Of a stretch of DNA of 8,997 bases, positions 5,451 to 8,997 are shown piece after piece (within the stretch, counting starts at the first letter, position 1; every line of letters starts with the position of its first letter). The notes under the pieces are model-generated. The model saw only the letters and a list, made by a program, of their open reading frames with translations. It did no database searches and had not been told where the DNA came from. Position numbers and translations under genes: made by a program. Source of the stretch: Thermoleophilia bacterium (GTDB lineage Bacteria > Actinomycetota > Thermoleophilia > Gaiellales > SKUG01); contig JAOPYU010000195.1 in NCBI GenBank assembly GCA_025964455.1, positions 1-8,997 on the forward strand. The letters are read 5' to 3'.

Positions 5451-7469
5451 ATGACTGATCGCCCGGTTACCGCTTCCGCCTCCGCTCCGACCATCCCCGG
5501 CGCACGCACCCGTGCAGCCCGGACGGTGCGCTCGGCGCTCCGCACACGCGTGTTCGTGCTCGTGCGTGGCCACCGCATCTGGCAGGTCGTGGCCGACGCC
5601 ACGTTCGTGAGCTTCGCCTGGTGGCTGGCGTTCTTCGTCCGCTTCGACAACGGCACGCCCGCCTTCTACGAGCGTGCGATGTTCTCCACGATCGGCTACG
5701 TCGCGCTCATCAACGTCGCGCTCTTCGTGGGCAGCGGCATGTACGCCAAGATGTGGCGCTACACCTCCGTGAAGGACATGGAAGCCGTGCTCGTGCGGGT
5801 CGTGCTCGGCTGGCTCAGCGTCGTCGCGTACGTGAACATCTTCCCGCCGCTGGATCCGCCGATGCAGTGGGTCGACATCCCGCGCTCGGTGCTTGTCTAC
5901 GACCTCGGCTTCGCGGTCGCCTTCCTGTGCGGGCTGCGGCTGCTCGCGCGCAGCGTGTTCGAGCGACCGACGCTCGTCGGCGGGGCCGCACGCAATCGCG
6001 ACCACGGTGGTGCGCGGGTGCTCATCGCCGGTGCCGGCAGCGCCGGGCACATGCTGATCCGCGAGTCACAGCGCCAGTCGCTCGGCTTCGTGCCCGTCGG
6101 CCTGGTCGACGACGACGCCCGCAAGCACGACATGCGCATCCTGGGCGTGCCGGTGCTCGGCCGCACCGACGACGTGGCCGACCACGCGATCGACGCAGGC
6201 GCCACCGAAGTCATCATCGCCATGCCGAGCGCCCCCGGCTCCGAGGTACGTCGGATCGTCGAGAAGTGCCGCGTCGCCAAGGTGAAGGTGCGGATCCTGC
6301 CGTCGATGAGCGAGCTGATGCTCGGCGGGGAGGCCGGCAGCCTCGCCAGCCAGATCCGCGAGGTGCGCGTCGAGGACGTGCTCGGGCGCGACCCCATCGA
6401 CGTCGACCTGCAGCGGATCGCCGCCTACCTCACGGGCCAGGTCGTGCTCGTCACCGGCGCCGGTGGATCGATCGGCTCGGAGCTGTGCCGCCAGATCGCC
6501 TCGATGCAGCCGTCCAAGCTCGTGCTCGTCGACCACGCCGAGGACAACCTCTTCAGCATCCAGCAGGAGCTGCTGCACGAGCGGGGCTTCGACGACCTGG
6601 CGATCGAGCTCGCCGACGTCACGGACCGTGCACGGATGCGCACGGTGTTCGAACGCCATACGCCCAAGGTCGTGTTCCACGCCGCGGCGTACAAGCACCA
6701 GCCGATGCTCGAGACGATGGCGGCCGAGGCCGTCCGCAACAACACGATCGGCACGCGCGTGTGCGCCGAGCTCGCCGAGCGCGTCGGCGTGGAGCGCTTC
6801 GTACTCGTCTCCACGGACAAGGCGGTCGAGCCGACCACCGTCATGGGTCAGGCCAAGGCGCTCGCCGAGTGGGTCGTGCAGGCGTTCGCCGACCGCAGCT
6901 TCCACACCCGCTTCATGGCCGTCCGGTTCGGCAACGTGCTCGGCTCCTCCGGGTCGGTCATCCCGATCTTCCGGCGCCAGATCGAGCGCGGCGGCCCGGT
7001 GACGCTCACCGACGAGCGGATGACCCGCTTCTTCATGACCATCCCCGAGGCGGCGCAGCTGATCGTCCAGGCCGGGGCCATGGGCGAGGGTGGCGAGGTG
7101 TTCGTGCTCGACATGGGCGAGCCCGTCAAGATCGTCGACCTCGCACGCAACATGATCGAGCTGAGCGGCCTGCGCCCCGGCATCGACATCGAGATCGAGG
7201 TCGTGGGGCTGCGTGACGGCGAGAAGCTGCACGAGGAGCTGTTCGCGGGCGACGAGCGGCCCGAGCGGACCTCGCACGGCAAGATCTTCCGCGGACGTTC
7301 GACCTTCACGCTCGAGGCCGACGCCTTCCTCGAGGAGCTCGAGTCGTTCGAGCGGATCGTGTTCGACGCCGACCAGGACGCCGCGCACGCGAAGCTCGTG
7401 GAGATCATGCAGCCGCGCATCGACGCTGGTGCGCACCGCGGTGGGGACGTCCCGGCTCCGCCGGTCTGA
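5451..7469 (+). CDS. CapD/WbpM-type membrane nucleotide-sugar 4,6-dehydratase
   Basis: A 672-aa protein, matching the large membrane-bound WbpM/PglF/CapD class. It would convert UDP-GlcNAc, or a related UDP-hexosamine, to the 4-keto-6-deoxy sugar, the first step towards bacillosamine, QuiNAc or FucNAc units of surface glycans. Domains in order: four TM helices (about 45-63, 79-97, 111-130, 146-166); a first Rossmann domain with GAGSAG (194-199); then the short-chain dehydrogenase domain with VTGAGGSIGSE (334-344), HAAAYKHQP (410-418), EAVRNN, and STDKAVEPTTVMGQAK, in which M465 and K469 stand in the MxxxK arrangement typical of the large class rather than YxxxK. The start at 5451 is preceded by a -10-like TACAAT and gives a normal basic N-terminus; the frame is open further upstream but overlaps the previous gene. 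Convergent with the peptidase gene (33 bp apart). Confidence 0.95.
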   Translation: MTDRPVTASASAPTIPGARTRAARTVRSALRTRVFVLVRGHRIWQVVADATFVSFAWWLAFFVRFDNGTPAFYERAMFSTIGYVALINVALFVGSGMYAKMWRYTSVKDMEAVLVRVVLGWLSVVAYVNIFPPLDPPMQWVDIPRSVLVYDLGFAVAFLCGLRLLARSVFERPTLVGGAARNRDHGGARVLIAGAGSAGHMLIRESQRQSLGFVPVGLVDDDARKHDMRILGVPVLGRTDDVADHAIDAGATEVIIAMPSAPGSEVRRIVEKCRVAKVKVRILPSMSELMLGGEAGSLASQIREVRVEDVLGRDPIDVDLQRIAAYLTGQVVLVTGAGGSIGSELCRQIASMQPSKLVLVDHAEDNLFSIQQELLHERGFDDLAIELADVTDRARMRTVFERHTPKVVFHAAAYKHQPMLETMAAEAVRNNTIGTRVCAELAERVGVERFVLVSTDKAVEPTTVMGQAKALAEWVVQAFADRSFHTRFMAVRFGNVLGSSGSVIPIFRRQIERGGPVTLTDERMTRFFMTIPEAAQLIVQAGAMGEGGEVFVLDMGEPVKIVDLARNMIELSGLRPGIDIEIEVVGLRDGEKLHEELFAGDERPERTSHGKIFRGRSTFTLEADAFLEELESFERIVFDADQDAAHAKLVEIMQPRIDAGAHRGGDVPAPPV

Positions 7470-7493
7470 CCGACGCAGTCAATACGCGGGCTC

Positions 7494-7509
7494 CGGCTGG
7501 AATCAGCCG
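7494..7509. terminator. Weak hairpin between convergent genes
   Basis: CGGCTG-GAAT-CAGCCG forms a perfect 6-bp stem with a 4-base loop and overlaps the stop codon of the peptidase gene. It sits in the 33-bp gap region between two convergent genes, where a shared terminator would be expected. There is no U-tract on either strand. Low confidence. Confidence 0.3.
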
Positions 7510-8636
7510 TCGACCTCGATGCCCATGGAGCCACCACGGTAGGCCTCGAGCTGCGCGGGTGACACCTTGACGGGACCGACCTTCGAGAGCGGGTCGTTGA
7601 TGATGAACGTGCCGCCCTTGGTGTCGTAGCCGCTCACCACGATCCAGTGCGCGCCGTCGTACGGCGTCATCTGCGAGGCCGTGAACGACCGACCGTAGGA
7701 GCCGGCGGCACGCGGGTTGCCGTTGAGGATCACGGGCTTGCCGGCGAGCACCGAACCCCGGATCGAGCCGGCATCGGCGATCTCGCGGACGGTGGTTCCC
7801 GCGGCGGTGAGCGCGCGCTCCAGCTCGAGGTTCGTGGTCGACGCCGTGTTGGCAGCGTTGCCGGCAAGCTGGCGCACGCGGTTGATGAGGCGCTGCGGCG
7901 AGGCGCTGGACGCTGCGCCGGGGATCGACTTGCCGAGCAGCTTGAGCGTCATGACCACGCTCGCGGGGCCGCAGTCCTTGTTGCCGGCGGCAGGAGCGGC
8001 GTTGTACCTGGAGGGCACCTGAGAGACGTGGATGGCGCGCGGGCTGCGGACGCCGGCCCACAGCTCGGTGCCGACCTTGCGGGCACGGCTGACGCCGGCG
8101 CCGGCCGTGGTGGAGAGCACGCGGCCCGTCGCGCTTGCGAATCCTGCGAGGGCGCCGCCGACCGAGGCGCTCAGCGTTGGATCGGGAGCCGGAGCGGCGG
8201 CGGGCGCCGGGGCGGGGGCGTTGGCAGCGAGGGTTGCCGGCGCCGCGCTCATGGCGACCATCGGCAGCGTGACGACCGTCGGCATGGCGACGGGGGCGGC
8301 CGGTGAGGCGACCTCGACCTGCGGCTGGAACACCTGGGGCTGTGCGACTGCCTGCTGCGCCAGCAGCTGGCGCTGCTGGGCGAGCTGCTGCTGGGCGAGC
8401 GCGGCGTCGGAGGGCGACGGCCCGAGCAGCGTGTTGGCGATGGCCTCGAGCAGGCCGGTCCCCTGGGCGGCAGCGGGCGCGGCGACCGCGGCCGGCTGTG
8501 GCACCCATGCCGTGGCGGTCGTGGCCGCCGGCGAGGCGATCACGGGCGTCACGACGCCCGAGGAGATCCACTCGGTGGGGAAGGCCTGTACGCCGGCGAC
8601 GGCGGCTGCTGCTGGGGAGATGGCGAAGGAATCCAT
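7503..8636 (-). CDS. C39-like cysteine peptidase with long low-complexity N-terminal half
   Basis: A 377-aa protein. Residues about 205-377 form a papain-fold C39-like domain: SQVPSRYN with Q206 as candidate oxyanion-hole glutamine, KDCGPASVVM with nucleophile C222, GAHWIVVSGYD with H330, and IINDP with D348, in the standard order. It would cleave peptides or crosslinks, but no substrate is evident: there is no ABC transporter or double-glycine peptide nearby. Residues 1-200 are Ala/Pro/Gln/Val-rich, including a QQQLAQQRQLLAQQ stretch (about 82-95) and an APAPAPAAAPAP run near 140-151, probably extended or partly coiled. There is no basic n-region plus hydrophobic core, so no ordinary signal peptide; location is unclear. 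The start at 8636 is fixed by GAAGGA 7 nt upstream; an in-frame ATG at 8687 lacks such a site. Isolated gene, convergent with the dehydratase. Confidence 0.85.
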   Translation of the reverse strand: MDSFAISPAAAAVAGVQAFPTEWISSGVVTPVIASPAATTATAWVPQPAAVAAPAAAQGTGLLEAIANTLLGPSPSDAALAQQQLAQQRQLLAQQAVAQPQVFQPQVEVASPAAPVAMPTVVTLPMVAMSAAPATLAANAPAPAPAAAPAPDPTLSASVGGALAGFASATGRVLSTTAGAGVSRARKVGTELWAGVRSPRAIHVSQVPSRYNAAPAAGNKDCGPASVVMTLKLLGKSIPGAASSASPQRLINRVRQLAGNAANTASTTNLELERALTAAGTTVREIADAGSIRGSVLAGKPVILNGNPRAAGSYGRSFTASQMTPYDGAHWIVVSGYDTKGGTFIINDPLSKVGPVKVSPAQLEAYRGGSMGIEVDG

Positions 8637-8643
8637 GCACCAG

Positions 8644-8649
8644 TCCTTC
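8644..8649 (-). promoter_or_regulatory. Ribosome binding site of the C39-like peptidase gene
   Basis: On the minus strand this reads GAAGGA, 7 nt before the ATG at 8636. It decides for this start over the upstream in-frame ATG at 8687. Confidence 0.7.
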
Positions 8650-8687
8650 GGTGGCTCCCTGCAGGAGGTTGGGCCGGATGCGGCCAC

Positions 8688-8696
8688 TTCGGTGTC
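8688..8696 (-). promoter_or_regulatory. GACACCGAA motif upstream of the peptidase gene
   Basis: The minus strand reads GTGACACCGAA here, 52 bp before the start codon. The 9-mer GACACCGAA also occurs twice in the leader and promoter of the 218-aa gene (2322-2330 and 2384-2392). All three copies I noticed are noncoding. Possibly a shared binding site; not proven. Confidence 0.3.
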
Positions 8697-8754
8697 ACCT
8701 CGGAGGCCACGATCTGGCCACCCCCTTGCATGTCAGTGACGCGAGCGACAGCAC

Positions 8755-8865
8755 CTGTGCAGATCCGATAACCCCTCGATCGGAATTGCACAACTGGCGC
8801 GGATCACGGCCGGGCGCGCGCAGCACTTGTACGGAATCGATCGAGGGGTGATCGGTTCTGTACAG
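8755..8865. repeat. 111-bp element with 39-bp imperfect inverted repeats
   Basis: The left arm (8755-8793) and right arm (8827-8865) match in inverted orientation at 30 of 39 positions without gaps, separated by 33 bp. Read inward to outward, each arm is TTGTRC, five variable bases, the invariant 12-mer CGATCGAGGGGT, K, ATCGG, W, TCTGTRCAG. The outer 28 bp match at 25 positions. It lies about 120 bp upstream of the peptidase gene. It could be a pair of divergent regulator sites, a cruciform or hairpin, or a small non-autonomous insertion (MITE-like); no target-site duplication is evident next to the arms. Confidence 0.65.
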
Positions 8866-8902
8866 ATGGGGAACTGGGGCGCGCCGAGGCAACCCGCCCG
8901 CG

Positions 8903-8965
8903 CACGCACGAAGGCCCGCCTCCGACCGGTGGTGCGAACCGGGCGGGGACGGGCCTTCATGCGTG
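8903..8965. terminator. Long terminator-like hairpin at right edge
   Basis: GAAGGCCCG (8910-8918) pairs perfectly with CGGGCCTTC (8950-8958). The stem continues inward with two mismatches and one wobble to CCGGT/ACCGG around the 7-nt loop GGTGCGA (8931-8937). Outward, after one mismatch, CACGCA (8903-8908) pairs with TGCGTG (8960-8965). No U-tract follows. It may end a minus-strand gene lying beyond the right edge, whose last codons cannot be confirmed here, or stop plus-strand transcription. Confidence 0.6.
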
Positions 8966-8997
8966 GTGTGCGTGACGGGTGGGGACGTGCGCTACGG

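Larger units (their letters stand above)
8637..8997. other. Noncoding stretch with no convincing gene
   Basis: No frame in this 361-bp stretch has a credible protein; the short open frames are Arg/Pro-rich and cross the repeats. It holds the peptidase leader, the 111-bp inverted-repeat element and the edge hairpin. A TAG on the minus strand near the very edge could end a gene outside the window, but too little is visible. Confidence 0.6.

Noticed and set aside
3086..5656. 856-codon minus-strand open frame
   Set aside because: It is antisense to the aminotransferase and DUF354 genes and the start of the dehydratase, all with clear conserved motifs. Its His/Arg/Val/Asp-rich composition is typical of antisense frames in high-GC DNA.
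6066..7436. 456-codon minus-strand open frame
   Set aside because: Antisense to the conserved dehydratase domains and low in complexity, with no recognisable motif.
7503..8636. Bacteriocin-processing ABC transporter or double-glycine leader system
   Set aside because: The C39-like domain is at the C-terminus without transporter domains, and no GG-leader peptide was seen near it.
7405..8640. 411-codon minus-strand frame overlapping the peptidase
   Set aside because: Arg-rich product; the other frame contains the intact C39-like motifs and has a ribosome binding site at the correct distance.
8959..8997. Possible plus-strand gene start (ATG at 8959) running off the edge
   Set aside because: Only 13 codons are visible, the ATG lies at the foot of the long hairpin, and there is no ribosome binding site.

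Overview
The window is a very GC-rich, densely coding piece of chromosome with strong G/C preference at third codon positions. Leaderless starts, AAGGA-type ribosome binding sites, an aa3-type oxidase gene and a large CapD-type enzyme suggest an actinobacterium, possibly a deep-branching class such as Thermoleophilia. The class is inference only. I see no mobile-element genes, CRISPR array, rRNA or tRNA.

Layout, left to right: (1) minus-strand 5' part of a cytochrome c oxidase subunit II gene, running off the left edge (1-828). (2) A 171-bp divergent intergenic region, then a plus-strand DedA-family membrane protein (1000-1638). (3) A convergent minus-strand hypothetical membrane protein (1652-2248). 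(4) A divergent control region with a near-consensus promoter carrying a palindrome in its spacer, driving an unrecognised 218-aa protein (2395-3051) that ends before a strong hairpin. (5) Three co-directional surface-glycan genes: a DegT-family PLP aminotransferase (3185-4294), a DUF354 GT-B-like protein (4310-5362) and a membrane-anchored CapD/WbpM-type nucleotide-sugar 4,6-dehydratase (5451-7469). (6) A convergent minus-strand C39-like cysteine peptidase with a long Ala/Pro/Gln-rich N-terminal half and no obvious signal peptide (7503-8636). (7) About 360 bp without a convincing gene, holding a 111-bp inverted-repeat element and a long terminator-like hairpin at the right edge.

The glycan genes make functional sense together: the dehydratase would make a UDP-4-keto-6-deoxy-hexosamine, the aminotransferase would aminate a keto-sugar, and the DUF354 protein is a candidate glycosyltransferase. 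The oxidase subunit belongs to respiration and is probably followed by other oxidase genes beyond the left edge.

The least explained parts are a charged insertion of at least 90 residues in oxidase subunit II, the 218-aa protein and the C39-like peptidase (which share a GACACCGAA motif and an AAGGA ribosome binding site upstream), and the 111-bp inverted repeat. None of these proves a new system; the window otherwise looks like ordinary chromosome.
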